A stretch of DNA of 64,000 nt from CBDCYN01 sp965224205. Its GTDB lineage: Bacteria; Planctomycetota; Phycisphaerae; Phycisphaerales; Phycisphaeraceae. Below are positions 44,653 through 53,220 of this stretch, in pieces (within the stretch, counting starts at the first letter, position 1; each line of letters opens with the position of its first letter). The notes beneath the pieces are model-generated. The model was given only the letters and a program-made list of their open reading frames with translations. It had not been told where the DNA came from and ran no database searches. The stretch lies in assembly GCA_965224205.1 (NCBI GenBank), contig CBDCYN010000003.1, positions 34,161 to 98,160 of the forward strand. Reading direction: 5' to 3'. The translations under genes and the position numbers were made by a program.

Positions 44653-45879
44653 CTAAAGCATAAACCCCGGGCACGTGGCGCAGGGGTTATCTCGGGCCTG
44701 GGGGTCGGTGAGTTTTTTCTTGAAGCTGCGTCGCGCCATGCGGTACTTCGGGCCGTTCCAGATTGTGGCAAATGGCTGCTCGAAAACGTTGCCCATATCC
44801 TGGCCGGGGTCGAACGACCCGCAGCAGGTCGAGACCGCCCCGTCCCAGTTGATCACGCTCATACGCCACGGCCAGGCACAGTCGAACAGCTTGCTGCCGT
44901 TGAACGAGTCTTCATCGAGCTGACCCGTTTCGAGCATCTGCCGGTACGGCTCCAAGATGTGTTCCTGATCGCGGGGCATCCACTGCTGGAGATGGTCGCG
45001 GGTTTTCCGGGTTAACACATCAGGGGCCATACCTAGTGACACGAGCTTTTTGTCCGTACCCAGAAAACGGGTATTCATCGAAGCGGTTGAGAACACCGCT
45101 TTAGCCCCCAGCTCGTCGGCCAGTTGTTTGAACGCTTCTCGCTCATGCTCATTGTGGCGGGTGACCACGAAATTGAGCTGGACCTGCGGGGTAGCGCTGC
45201 CCAAGCGGTCGCGGGTGCCGATAAGGTGGCGGACTTTGGCCACGGTTTCGTCGAAGCTTTTGCCGGGCTGGTAGATCTCAAACGTCTCTTGCGTCGCCCC
45301 GTGCAGGGAGCAGGTGATCATGTCCAGACCACTACGGACCAGGGCCTCGGCTTGTCCTTTGCCGGGTTTGAACGCGTGCAGGTTTGAGCTGAGGTAGGTC
45401 CAGATCCCGTTGTTATGGGCATAGCGGATCATGTCGTAGATCTCCGGCACGATCAGCGGATCGCCCCACATCGACAAATCCAGCCCAAATAAATATCGCT
45501 TGAGTTGATCGATCAGCTTTTTGTATTGTTCAAAGTCCATCTTTCCCTTGGGTCTGCCCTCAAGGCCCAGGCCGGTGGGGCAAAGTTGGCAGCGGGTGTT
45601 GCAGATATTGGTCGGCTCGATCTTCATGTTGTACGGCCGGCCGATGACCCGCTGGGTTTTGAGTTTGTACTGAAGGTTTACCACGGCCATGTTCGCCAGC
45701 TTCGTGGGGGTCAGGTACCGGCGGTTGCGCCACACGTACCAAACCCCGCGTGCCAGGAAGTCCAGCCCCCGAACCAGCCTCGCCGATGTCCGAGAGCGCG
45801 CTCGCCGTTGCTTTAGCCGCTCCGTAAAGCGGGCGGTGCGGGCGAGGTGGTGATCAATGGATAGAACCAATGCCGTCAT
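44653..45879 (-). CDS. Radical SAM / SPASM-domain protein
   Basis: 408 aa from ATG 45879, which overlaps the preceding stop in ATGA; a 61-residue extension further upstream is Arg/Pro-rich and is an overlap artefact. The [4Fe-4S] motif is CNTRCQLC (CxxxCxxC) in 'IEPTNICNTRCQLCPTG', the SAM-binding region includes 'DLSMWGDPL', and the C-terminus has a SPASM-like cysteine set: 'CAWPWRMSVINWDGAVSTCC' and 'NPCATCPGF'. Such enzymes modify peptides, sugars or lipids. Its place between an O-antigen ligase and a GT4 suggests a modification of the surface glycan or of the glycosylated protein; the reaction is unknown. Confidence 0.9.
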   Translation of the reverse strand: MTALVLSIDHHLARTARFTERLKQRRARSRTSARLVRGLDFLARGVWYVWRNRRYLTPTKLANMAVVNLQYKLKTQRVIGRPYNMKIEPTNICNTRCQLCPTGLGLEGRPKGKMDFEQYKKLIDQLKRYLFGLDLSMWGDPLIVPEIYDMIRYAHNNGIWTYLSSNLHAFKPGKGQAEALVRSGLDMITCSLHGATQETFEIYQPGKSFDETVAKVRHLIGTRDRLGSATPQVQLNFVVTRHNEHEREAFKQLADELGAKAVFSTASMNTRFLGTDKKLVSLGMAPDVLTRKTRDHLQQWMPRDQEHILEPYRQMLETGQLDEDSFNGSKLFDCAWPWRMSVINWDGAVSTCCGSFDPGQDMGNVFEQPFATIWNGPKYRMARRSFKKKLTDPQARDNPCATCPGFML

Positions 45880-47345
45880 GACGGGGTCATCCCCAAGGGT
45901 GTGACCCGGGTCGCCCAACCGGTCTTGAGGTCGACCAGCGCCCGAGGCGGCCGGTCTGGGGCTGTGGGCCATTCGTGGTGATGGGCCTGCTTGTGCTTCA
46001 GGTACACCAGGTACCGGTCCAGCGCTCCGGGCATGACTCCAGCGAGCACGAGCATCAACCACGGCAGCTCGAATACTTCTAGCGACAGGAACACGCCATC
46101 GAACGCGAACGTGATCAAACCCGCCTGGCAGGCCAGCGCTACGTGTTCGAGCTGATAGACCCGGTGCCGATCACCCTCGTCAACCTCCATCGACGCTTCG
46201 TCTTCAAGCCAGTGGATACACATCCGCCGGCAGCGAGATAGATACACTAGACCGGTTGTGAGCATGACGATATACACCGTCAACGCCGGGAAACCGGAAT
46301 CGGCCGCGATCTGGAGGTACTGACTATGGATCGTGCGTCCGCGCTTGTCTGCCCCGTAGTTGCGCGTGTACTGGCTCGAGTTTCGGATCCCCTGGCCGGC
46401 CAGGGGGTGGTCCCATGCAATCGCCCACGCCGCCGACCAGCTATCGAGCCGGGCCTCGGCGCTCTGATCTTGATGGAAACGCGTGGTCGACCAGAACCGT
46501 TCGCGGATCTCCGCCCCGGCCATCGCCGAAACGGCCACGCAGATCGCCACTGTCAGCACCGTTGCCTTGAATCGGGATCGGTAGTGCAACAGCAGCCACA
46601 TCATCCCCGCGGTGACCGACAGCATCGCCCCGCGGGAATATGACATCAGCAGCGCATGCAGCATGACCAGCCCGATAAACCCGCTGCCCGCCCGCTGCCA
46701 CAACCGCCGAGCCGAGACCCCGAAACAAAACGCAAACGGTACCCCCATCGCCAGCAGCAAGCCGGCCCCGTTGTTGTCTAGCCCGCCATAGCCGCGGTGG
46801 TAGATATCCAGCCGGCCGTTGATCAGATACAGGTAGTTGACCTCCCAGGCCATGTACCCCAGCGTGACCGCGACCATCGCCGCGACGACCTGGATCTGCC
46901 AAAGGTGGGTGATCACCAGGCTCGCGAGGATCGCGATGAACAAGATCTTCCCGTATTCAATCCCCCACCGTTGGGCGGTCGCGGGGTCGTGGGCCATCAC
47001 GACGCTAAACATCAGCAAACAACCATAGGCAATCATCAGGTACATCACCGGGTTAAACCGGCTGCGGGTTGCCAGACGCGAGAGGTGGATGATCACGCTC
47101 ACGACCGCCAGCCCCGCGGCCAGCAGCGACCAACGCCACTCGACCGGCAACGCCCACTTCCACAGGTACTGCGGCCTTAGCGTCGCCAGCCCGTAGTACA
47201 AAAGCACCGCCCAGAAGGGCTCGAACAGCGACCCCACCGCCCCCCCGATAAAAACCAAGATGAGGAACAAGAACTGCTTCATCACAGGCTCTATGGTTTG
47301 AGAAACGTCGTGGTGTGCCACGACATGTGCCCAAACAAGAATCAT
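45876..47345 (-). CDS. O-antigen ligase / polymerase family membrane protein
   Basis: 489 aa with about 12 hydrophobic segments. The Wzy_C-type region includes 'SYSRGAMLSVTAGMMWLLLH' and the large loop 'DHPLAGQGIRNSSQYTRNYG...IHSQYLQIAADSG'. The N-terminal pattern ('GSLFEPFWAVLLYYGLATLR', 'YLWKWALP') resembles the putative exosortase-A-associated O-glycosylation ligases, which would fit a genome rich in PEP-CTERM proteins (inference). It transfers or polymerises glycan at the periplasmic face. It starts in the stop of the GT9 gene (ATGA) and ends in the start of the radical SAM gene, so the three are translationally coupled. Confidence 0.87.
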   Translation of the reverse strand: MILVWAHVVAHHDVSQTIEPVMKQFLFLILVFIGGAVGSLFEPFWAVLLYYGLATLRPQYLWKWALPVEWRWSLLAAGLAVVSVIIHLSRLATRSRFNPVMYLMIAYGCLLMFSVVMAHDPATAQRWGIEYGKILFIAILASLVITHLWQIQVVAAMVAVTLGYMAWEVNYLYLINGRLDIYHRGYGGLDNNGAGLLLAMGVPFAFCFGVSARRLWQRAGSGFIGLVMLHALLMSYSRGAMLSVTAGMMWLLLHYRSRFKATVLTVAICVAVSAMAGAEIRERFWSTTRFHQDQSAEARLDSWSAAWAIAWDHPLAGQGIRNSSQYTRNYGADKRGRTIHSQYLQIAADSGFPALTVYIVMLTTGLVYLSRCRRMCIHWLEDEASMEVDEGDRHRVYQLEHVALACQAGLITFAFDGVFLSLEVFELPWLMLVLAGVMPGALDRYLVYLKHKQAHHHEWPTAPDRPPRALVDLKTGWATRVTPLGMTPS

Positions 47346-48604
47346 CCCGCCAAACTCAATGGAGCCACCGGCAGCGACAGGTCGCGGTTACATGATTTTT
47401 CGATCACACGGCGGATCGCGCCCACCGCCTGTTGGGTCGTGACCTCGTGGATACACTGATCGCTGTGATCGCAAACCCGTTTGTAGCACGGGGCGCACCT
47501 GGGGGCCGCGATGAGTTTTTCACCTTGACCGAATAGGTCGATCTCCTGCGGGCAGGTTGGCCCCAAGAACGCGATCACTGGTTTGTCTAACGCGATCGCT
47601 ACGTGCATCGCCATGGTGTCGCCGGTGAACACCACGTCACATGCCTCCAACACCGCGACGAATGACGGTTCATCGTGGTCGGTCCCGGTATCGATAACAC
47701 CCTCGTCACGGCCCAGACGACGCAGATCGGCGATGATACGGTCAATCGTTTCTCGTTCACCGGGCCCGCCTAGCAGAGCGATCTGTACCGCGGGCATGTC
47801 TTTCTGAACCGTGGCAATCAAGTCGATGATCCTCGCCGCGGGCCACATCTTGTTGGCGAAGACCTGCCCGGCCCCGACGTTGATCCCCAGCGTCATGGCC
47901 TTGCGTGCCAATCCACGTGCCGACAACATTAGGCGTGTACGTTGCAGGGTTGCTTTGTCGATAGGTGGCAACCGGTACCGTTGACCGCGGTAAGACCAGC
48001 CCAGGGCCTCGTAGATCAGTTGGGGGTAACTCTTGGTGTTCTGTCGGAACTTCAGCTCGTCGCTAAGCCCTAGGTGGAAGTACGCGTACGCCTGGTCATT
48101 GAGGGGGACCGGTGTGCCGTGATTGCTTAAGCCGATACCCAGTTTCTTTTTGGCAAACAGCGACATCCCCAAGGCGCAGGGCGGCGCTTCTTTGTCGAGG
48201 CTGATCACTAAATCAAACGATTCCTGGCCAAGCACCATGGTCGCCATCGGGTCGAAGGGGATCAGCCGGTCGATCATGGGGTGGCTTTCGAGCATCCGGC
48301 AGGCGTTGGGGAGAGTCACCCACGTGATCTGTCCCGTGGGGTAGCGGCGGCGCAATTCGGGCAGGATGCACAGGGTGCGGATCACGTCCCCCAACGCCCC
48401 GAGTTTGATGACACACACGCGATCGGTGAACGGGTCATAGTGCGGGCAGCCATGGCACAGCCGGTTATGCATGCAGGGCTGATCACCGCGGTAGTGGCGG
48501 CAATCAGCGGCGATGGTTCGCGCGGAGGCAATCGTGGGTGTCCGATGGCCTGGGGTTGGATCGGTTCTCGTGCGCACCGGGTGTTTCATCGTGGGTCGTC
48601 TCAT
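47342..48604 (-). CDS. Glycosyltransferase family 9, heptosyltransferase-like
   Basis: 420 aa. After a Cys-rich segment (~35-60, 'CRHYRGDQPC', 'RLCHGCPHY') comes the GT9 domain: 'VIKLGALGDVIRTLCILPEL', 'GINVGAGQVFANKMWPA', 'IALLGGPGERETIDRI' and 'FTGDTMAMHVAIALDKPVIA' with 'FLGPTCPQE'. GT9 enzymes add heptose or related sugars to LPS core or other glycans. First gene of the four-gene glycan operon. The N-terminal cysteines, and a second pair near the C-terminus ('CAPCYKRVC'), are unusual and may bind metal. Confidence 0.9.
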   Translation of the reverse strand: MRRPTMKHPVRTRTDPTPGHRTPTIASARTIAADCRHYRGDQPCMHNRLCHGCPHYDPFTDRVCVIKLGALGDVIRTLCILPELRRRYPTGQITWVTLPNACRMLESHPMIDRLIPFDPMATMVLGQESFDLVISLDKEAPPCALGMSLFAKKKLGIGLSNHGTPVPLNDQAYAYFHLGLSDELKFRQNTKSYPQLIYEALGWSYRGQRYRLPPIDKATLQRTRLMLSARGLARKAMTLGINVGAGQVFANKMWPAARIIDLIATVQKDMPAVQIALLGGPGERETIDRIIADLRRLGRDEGVIDTGTDHDEPSFVAVLEACDVVFTGDTMAMHVAIALDKPVIAFLGPTCPQEIDLFGQGEKLIAAPRCAPCYKRVCDHSDQCIHEVTTQQAVGAIRRVIEKSCNRDLSLPVAPLSLAG

Positions 48605-48733
48605 GCGGCAGGTGGGTCAAAGCTGCGACCGATAAACCCGCGGCCCCGCTGCTTCGGTTCCTACCGAGGCGCTAACCGCCCCCGGTATCGTCGGCATAAT
48701 CGATACAACCCTTAATCACGGGCTTTTCGCCCC

Positions 48734-48764
48734 TTTAGCCCCACGTCACTGACGTGGGGCTAAA
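48734..48764. repeat. 31-bp near-perfect palindrome, REP-like
   Basis: TTTAGCCCCACGTCA (48734-48748), one central C, TGACGTGGGGCTAAA (48750-48764): 15-bp perfect arms. It lies in the 314-bp divergent gap between the glycan operon and tatC, with no T-run beyond it, so it is a dispersed palindrome rather than an obvious terminator. The rest of this gap holds only the likely tatC promoter (TAGAAT at 48904-48909). Confidence 0.75.
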
Positions 48765-48918
48765 GCCATGTGAGTTCAACCAATTTTTTCAAGACTCAAT
48801 AACCCCGTGCTAAACCGCACCACGACACGCGTCCTATGGACGTCGAAAGAATGGACCGAATGAACCCGATCTTAGACGCCGTACTTTTCGTACATGATGC
48901 GTATAGAATGCCTCCAAC

Positions 48919-49893
48919 ATGGATGAACCCCACGGGCCGATAGACGAGCTGCGGATGAGCTTTGGTGAGCACCTTGAAGAGCTGCGCTGGCGGTTGATCC
49001 TTTCGATGCTGGGCGTAGCGGCCTGCTGCGGGGTGACACTGATGTTCGGTCAGCAGATCCTCGCGTGGCTGTGCGTACCGTTGATGGAAGCCCAACGCGC
49101 CGCCGGGGTGCCGGCCCAGACGTATGCGATGTCGCCTCTGTCGGGGTTTTCGATTTACCTCAAGGTCAGCCTGGTCTCGGCGGTCATCTTGGCGGTGCCG
49201 TGGATCTTCTACCAGCTGTGGCGGTTCATCGAAACAGGGCTGTACCAACGCGAGCGGCGGTTGGTCATGCTGCTAGCCCCGTTCAGCACCGCCATGGCGG
49301 TAGCGGGTGTGGCGTTCTTATACTATGTACTGCTACCGGTGTGCCTGTGGTTCCTGATCTCGTTCTCGACCAGCTACCCCGCCCCCACCCCCGGAAGAGA
49401 CAGTGGACCGGGGAATAGGGTTTCAAGCCAGGCTCCGTTGGGATTGGCCGCCAGCCGGGTGCCTGTGGTGGCCGCAGATCCGGTCAACCCGCCGGATGGG
49501 CAGCTGTGGTTCAAGACCCCTGAGAACGAATTACGGTTCTATTTTGAGGGTCAGACCCGCACCGTCCCGCTGACCGCCGCGTCGATGCTCAGCCCGCTGA
49601 TCGAGATCAACCAGTACATCAATTTTGTCGTGATCATGGCGATCGGTTGCCTCGTGGCGTTCCAGCTGCCGGTGGGGATGCTCGTGGTGGGTTGGACTGG
49701 GTTGGTCAACCCGGCGTTGATCGAGCGGTACCGCCGATACTGCGTTTTTGGCTGTTTCGTGGTCGGGATGATCCTCACGCCCTCGGACGTGCTGAGCATG
49801 ATCCTCATGAGCCTGCCGCTGTGGGCATTGTTTGAGCTTGGCCTGATATTGATGAAGATCGCCGACCGACGCAGGCGGTTACACCTCCCGTGA
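48919..49893 (+). CDS. tatC: Sec-independent translocase TatC
   Basis: Core receptor of the twin-arginine export system, 324 aa (E. coli: 258). Typical start 'MSFGEHLEELRWRLILS', then 'YQLWRFIETGLYQRERR', 'FLYYVLLPVCLWFLISF', 'FQLPVGMLVVGWTGLVNP' and 'VFGCFVVGMILTPSDVLSMI'. The extra length is a ~75-residue insertion in the second periplasmic loop, starting 'SYPAPTPGRDSGPGN' and including 'DGQLWFKTPENELRFYFEGQ'. No tatA is adjacent. The -10-like TAGAAT ends 9 bp before ATG 48919, so the leader is very short. Confidence 0.95.
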   Translation: MDEPHGPIDELRMSFGEHLEELRWRLILSMLGVAACCGVTLMFGQQILAWLCVPLMEAQRAAGVPAQTYAMSPLSGFSIYLKVSLVSAVILAVPWIFYQLWRFIETGLYQRERRLVMLLAPFSTAMAVAGVAFLYYVLLPVCLWFLISFSTSYPAPTPGRDSGPGNRVSSQAPLGLAASRVPVVAADPVNPPDGQLWFKTPENELRFYFEGQTRTVPLTAASMLSPLIEINQYINFVVIMAIGCLVAFQLPVGMLVVGWTGLVNPALIERYRRYCVFGCFVVGMILTPSDVLSMILMSLPLWALFELGLILMKIADRRRRLHLP

Positions 49894-50002
49894 TCGATGG
49901 GTAGGGCGGGGTATGTCATGAGGAAGCATACGTACAGGCTCTACACGGATCACTAAAACGCTGTAGTCACCCAACCACCGGCCCATTCTGTCAGACGCCC
50001 CC

Positions 50003-50668
50003 TTATTTGAGCTCAACTGACCAGTAGGCGTGGTCCAGGAACGCTTTCCAACTGGCGTACTTCGCGTTGCCCAAGCGAAGATTGATGATGGGATGACGTT
50101 TAGGTTTGATAGGGGCCCGCACCAGTTTCATGTGCGCCTGGTGGGGGGTGCGGCCACCTTTCCTAGCGTTGCAGGACACGCAGCAGCACACGAGGTTGAT
50201 CCATGTGCTCCTGCCGCCTTGGCTGCGCGGGGTGACGTGGTCGAGACTCAGCTCCGACGTGGGGTAGTGCCGCCCGCAGTACTGGCAGCGGTTGCGGTCT
50301 CGGGCGAAGATATTGCGGCGGTTGAGTTTCACGTCCTGTTTCGGCAGCCGGTCGTACCCCAGCAGGCGGATAATCTTCGGGACCGCGATCTGCATGTGCA
50401 CCGTGCGCACCCAATCATAGTGCCCGTCGAGGCCATCCATCTCGTGGCCGACACTGTCATGAGATTCAAACCGTTGCCGGGCAGCGCTGAGCTGAGTCCA
50501 ACTCTCGAAGTCGTGGCTCGAGTAGGACCCATCATCATCACGGATCGCCTCGGCCAGGTCGCGGAATAACAGCGAAAACGCTCTTTTGGCATTGGTGACG
50601 CGGATGGCCATCCACATCTTATTGAGCACCAGGACCGGTGCATTGATGTTCGGGGCGTGGGCGTTCAT
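50003..50668 (-). CDS. HNH endonuclease
   Basis: Zinc-bound HNH nuclease, 221 aa from ATG 50668. The nuclease core is at ~130-185: 'RDRNRCQYCGRHYPTSELSL' then 'DHVTPRSQGG', Asn in 'WINLVCCCVSCN' and 'ARKGGRTPHQA'; CxxC pairs hold the structural zinc. The N-terminal part begins 'PVLVLNKMWMAIRVTNAKRA', as in a common group of stand-alone bacterial HNH proteins with unknown biological role. No methylase or phage gene is adjacent, so a restriction function is not indicated. Confidence 0.9.
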   Translation of the reverse strand: MNAHAPNINAPVLVLNKMWMAIRVTNAKRAFSLLFRDLAEAIRDDDGSYSSHDFESWTQLSAARQRFESHDSVGHEMDGLDGHYDWVRTVHMQIAVPKIIRLLGYDRLPKQDVKLNRRNIFARDRNRCQYCGRHYPTSELSLDHVTPRSQGGRSTWINLVCCCVSCNARKGGRTPHQAHMKLVRAPIKPKRHPIINLRLGNAKYASWKAFLDHAYWSVELK

Positions 50669-51032
50669 AGTCTGCCTGCTACAACGTGCGGCTCGTGGAC
50701 GATCGGTGCCGGGTATCACGCTTGGGTTGAGAAAAAATCCTAGCCGTCACTTGGTACGATTGCAAAAATTACTGGGATTTTTCAGCCATGGACCGAGTGT
50801 ACGGTTACAGGCCACCGCAGCGTCTGATCTGGTCTCGACCCGGTGAGACTCACCGCGTGTATTTCTAATGCGACGCCGATTCTGTAAACCTTTATCAACT
50901 CTACACTCGCATCCGGCCAAACCGACTCAAGACTAATCCGGGTTGGTATTAGGCTTCTTACTGTCGGGCCGGGCTAAGGCCTGGTTGTGATCGATTCAAT
51001 CTTAAAACCGGCGGTGGATGACCGATGGGTGC
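50669..51032. other. Gene-free gap between HNH gene and fur-like gene
   Basis: 364 bp. It must carry the promoter of the HNH gene (minus strand). An A6 stretch near 50733 and a near-inverted pair around 'aaaaaattcc/ggattttt' are visible, but no convincing gene, terminator or repeat. Confidence 0.4.
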
Positions 51033-51512
51033 CTACCGTTTTTGCGCTCCGTTGGTCCCTGAGCTGATCCCATAGATCACAAACCGATGGCTGACCGCTT
51101 CATACCCGTGTTCCTGGCAGATGCGGTCGCGGATCTGGGTCAGTTCCGGGACGTCGACCTCAATGATCCGGTTTGCTTCAACGCACACCAGGTGGCCCTG
51201 GGGTTGGCGACCGTAGCTCAGCTCGTAGTGGGTCTGCTTGGAGTCGATGAGCACCTCGCGGATAATATTTGCCTCCACAAGGTGCTTGAGGGTGCGGTAG
51301 ATCGTGGCTTTGGAGACCCGGTGGCCGGCCTTGCGCATCTCTTCGAGCAGCTCGTCGGCTTCAAACACGCCCCGCGTCGACAACACCGTATCGAGGATCT
51401 GGGCCCGCTCGGTGGTGAACTTGAGCCCCTGGCGTTTGAGGAATCTGCGGAAGACCGAGCACATCGGCGCGATGAGCGGGTCGCTAGGGGGGTCTGGAGG
51501 AGGGTTGATCAT
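51033..51512 (-). CDS. Fur-family transcriptional regulator, atypical
   Basis: 159 aa from ATG 51512. Winged-helix DNA-binding domain: 'FLKRQGLKFTTERAQILDTV', 'ADELLEEMRKAGHRVSKATI' and 'YRTLKHLVEANIIRE'. Dimer domain: 'GHLVCVEANRIIEVDVPEL' and 'GYEAVSHRFVIYGISS'. The usual structural-zinc cysteines are missing: CxxC is CVEA here, and the C-terminal GICxxC is GISSGT. The His-rich metal-sensing segment before 'LVC' is also reduced ('SYGRQPQGHL'). It may sense another signal or bind metal differently. It is divergent from hom. Confidence 0.88.
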   Translation of the reverse strand: MINPPPDPPSDPLIAPMCSVFRRFLKRQGLKFTTERAQILDTVLSTRGVFEADELLEEMRKAGHRVSKATIYRTLKHLVEANIIREVLIDSKQTHYELSYGRQPQGHLVCVEANRIIEVDVPELTQIRDRICQEHGYEAVSHRFVIYGISSGTNGAQKR

Positions 51513-51717
51513 CCTCAATGATTCTACCTCGATTCCCGATCTATGAGGTACCGTGACGTAAGATGCGTATGGTCGATGCCCGTGTGCCCATCGGGTATAA
51601 CATCCAAGCCGATCTGCATCGTCGCAGGTCGGGGACACCCGATGGGGATAGATTCACGGTCAAGAGATCCAGCCGTCTCACAGGATCTAACGGACCGGGG
51701 CTTAGCGACCGGTGAGG

Positions 51718-51794
51718 CCCGAGGCGACCGGCTCGGGTGGACGAGGTTGATTATGGACCGCTGTGGCGAGGCTATAAACGTTTCACCTCGTCCA
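51718..51794 (+). promoter_or_regulatory. hom: Structured leader upstream of hom
   Basis: Two abutting stems: CCCGAG/CTCGGG (51718-51723 / 51732-51737), then TGGACGAGGT/ACCTCGTCCA with 10-bp perfect arms (51738-51747 / 51785-51794). The Shine-Dalgarno AGGAGG follows 4 bp later (51799-51804). The lack of any space between the stems and the closeness to the ribosome site suggest an RNA control element; it does not match a riboswitch I recognise. Confidence 0.5.
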
Positions 51795-51810
51795 TCATAG
51801 GAGGTTGGCT

Positions 51811-53136
51811 TTGTCTGGTTCGGCGATTGGGGTTGGGATGATCGGCTGCGGCACGGTCGGCAGCGGGGTCGCGAAACTGCTCAAGGAGCACGCGGACCTG
51901 TACGCCGCACGCACGGGCAGCCCGCTGCGGTTAACGCGCGTGCTCGTGCGGGACCAGAGCAAGAGCCGTAGCGGTGACGGAATAAATTCAGATCTTTTGA
52001 CGGACGACCCCGACTCGTTCTTCGCGACCCAAGAGATGCAGATCGTGGTGGAGGTCGCTGGCGGGCTGGATCCGATCGGCGCCTACGTTCGCCGCGCGCT
52101 GGAGACGGGTCGGCACGTCGTCACGGCCAACAAGAGCCTCTTGTCCGCCCAAGGGCCCGCGTTGTTCGACCTGGCGAGGCGTCACCAGGTGGCCATCGCG
52201 TTCGAGGCGTCGTGCGCCGGAGGGATCCCGATTGTGACCGCCCTGCAATACGGGCTGATGGCCAACCGGGTCGTGGCGCTGTATGGCATCCTCAACGGCA
52301 CGTGCAACTATATCCTTTCACAGATGACCCAGTACGGCGAAACCTATCAAGAAGCCCTGCGCGGGGCGCAAGACCAAGGCTTCGCCGAAGCCGACCCGAC
52401 TTTGGATGTCACCGGTCAGGACGCGGCCCAGAAGCTGGCGATCCTGGCGTCGCTGGCGTTTGGTGTCGTCGCCAACGGGCATAAGGTGCGGTGTGAGGGG
52501 ATCGACCAGCTGCAATTAGCGGATATCCGTTTCGGGGCGGAGTTAGGGTACGACGTGAAATTGCTGGCGATCGCTGAGCACTTCCCGCAACAGAGCCCGG
52601 GTTGCGTCAGTTTGCGGGTTCATCCTTGTTTTGTCCGCATTGGGTCGCCCCTGGCGGAAGTTCACGGGGCGTACAACGCGGTTTCGGTGTACGGAGACGC
52701 GGTTGGGCATAGCTTTTACTGCGGGCACGGCGCCGGGCAGATGCCCACCGCCAGCGCTGTGGTTAGCGACCTATTGAACCTGGCCAGCGGTTGGTACCCC
52801 TACGGGTTTGAGCGGATGACCCTGTGGCGGGAGGATCAACCTCAAGCCGACCCGATCAATCCTGACGACCTGACAAGCCGGTTCTATATCCGGATCAACG
52901 CCCAGGACGAGCCGGGCGTGCTGGCGAAGGTCGCTCAGATCTTGGGTAAAGGGGAGATCAGCCTCTCGGCGGTGCTCCAGCACGAATCCAGCGACGGTCG
53001 GTTCGTGCCTGTGGTGATCACCACGCACGACGCTCGGCAGGGGGCGCTTGACCGAGCGTTGGAAGAGATCGCGGGGCTGGACGTGGTCCAGGGGCGGCCT
53101 GTGTGGATCCGTATCGTCGACTTGCCGGATCAATAG
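51811..53136 (+). CDS. hom: Homoserine dehydrogenase
   Basis: Reduces aspartate semialdehyde to homoserine for threonine and methionine synthesis; 441 aa, the length of the ACT-domain type. TTG 51811 is chosen because AGGAGG ends 6 bp before it; TTG 51805 would overlap the Shine-Dalgarno. Nucleotide-binding 'IGVGMIGCGTVGSGVAKLL', catalytic region 'VVTANKSLLS' and 'ALYGILNGTCNYILSQM', with 'GFAEADPTLDVTGQDAAQKL'. A C-terminal ACT domain (~352-425, 'YIRINAQDEPGVLAKVAQIL') points to feedback control by threonine. A structured leader precedes it. Confidence 0.95.
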   Translation: MSGSAIGVGMIGCGTVGSGVAKLLKEHADLYAARTGSPLRLTRVLVRDQSKSRSGDGINSDLLTDDPDSFFATQEMQIVVEVAGGLDPIGAYVRRALETGRHVVTANKSLLSAQGPALFDLARRHQVAIAFEASCAGGIPIVTALQYGLMANRVVALYGILNGTCNYILSQMTQYGETYQEALRGAQDQGFAEADPTLDVTGQDAAQKLAILASLAFGVVANGHKVRCEGIDQLQLADIRFGAELGYDVKLLAIAEHFPQQSPGCVSLRVHPCFVRIGSPLAEVHGAYNAVSVYGDAVGHSFYCGHGAGQMPTASAVVSDLLNLASGWYPYGFERMTLWREDQPQADPINPDDLTSRFYIRINAQDEPGVLAKVAQILGKGEISLSAVLQHESSDGRFVPVVITTHDARQGALDRALEEIAGLDVVQGRPVWIRIVDLPDQ

Positions 53137-53220
53137 TGGGCACGGGATTGGGCCGGTAGGGGGGTAGCAGATCAGGGCGGTGGTCGGCTGGGGATGGTGG
53201 TGCGATCGTACAAACCCTGT

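Noticed and set aside
45880..46062. N-terminal extension of the radical SAM protein
   Set aside because: The 61 extra residues overlap the ligase gene in another frame and look random; ATG 45879 in the ATGA overlap is the natural start.
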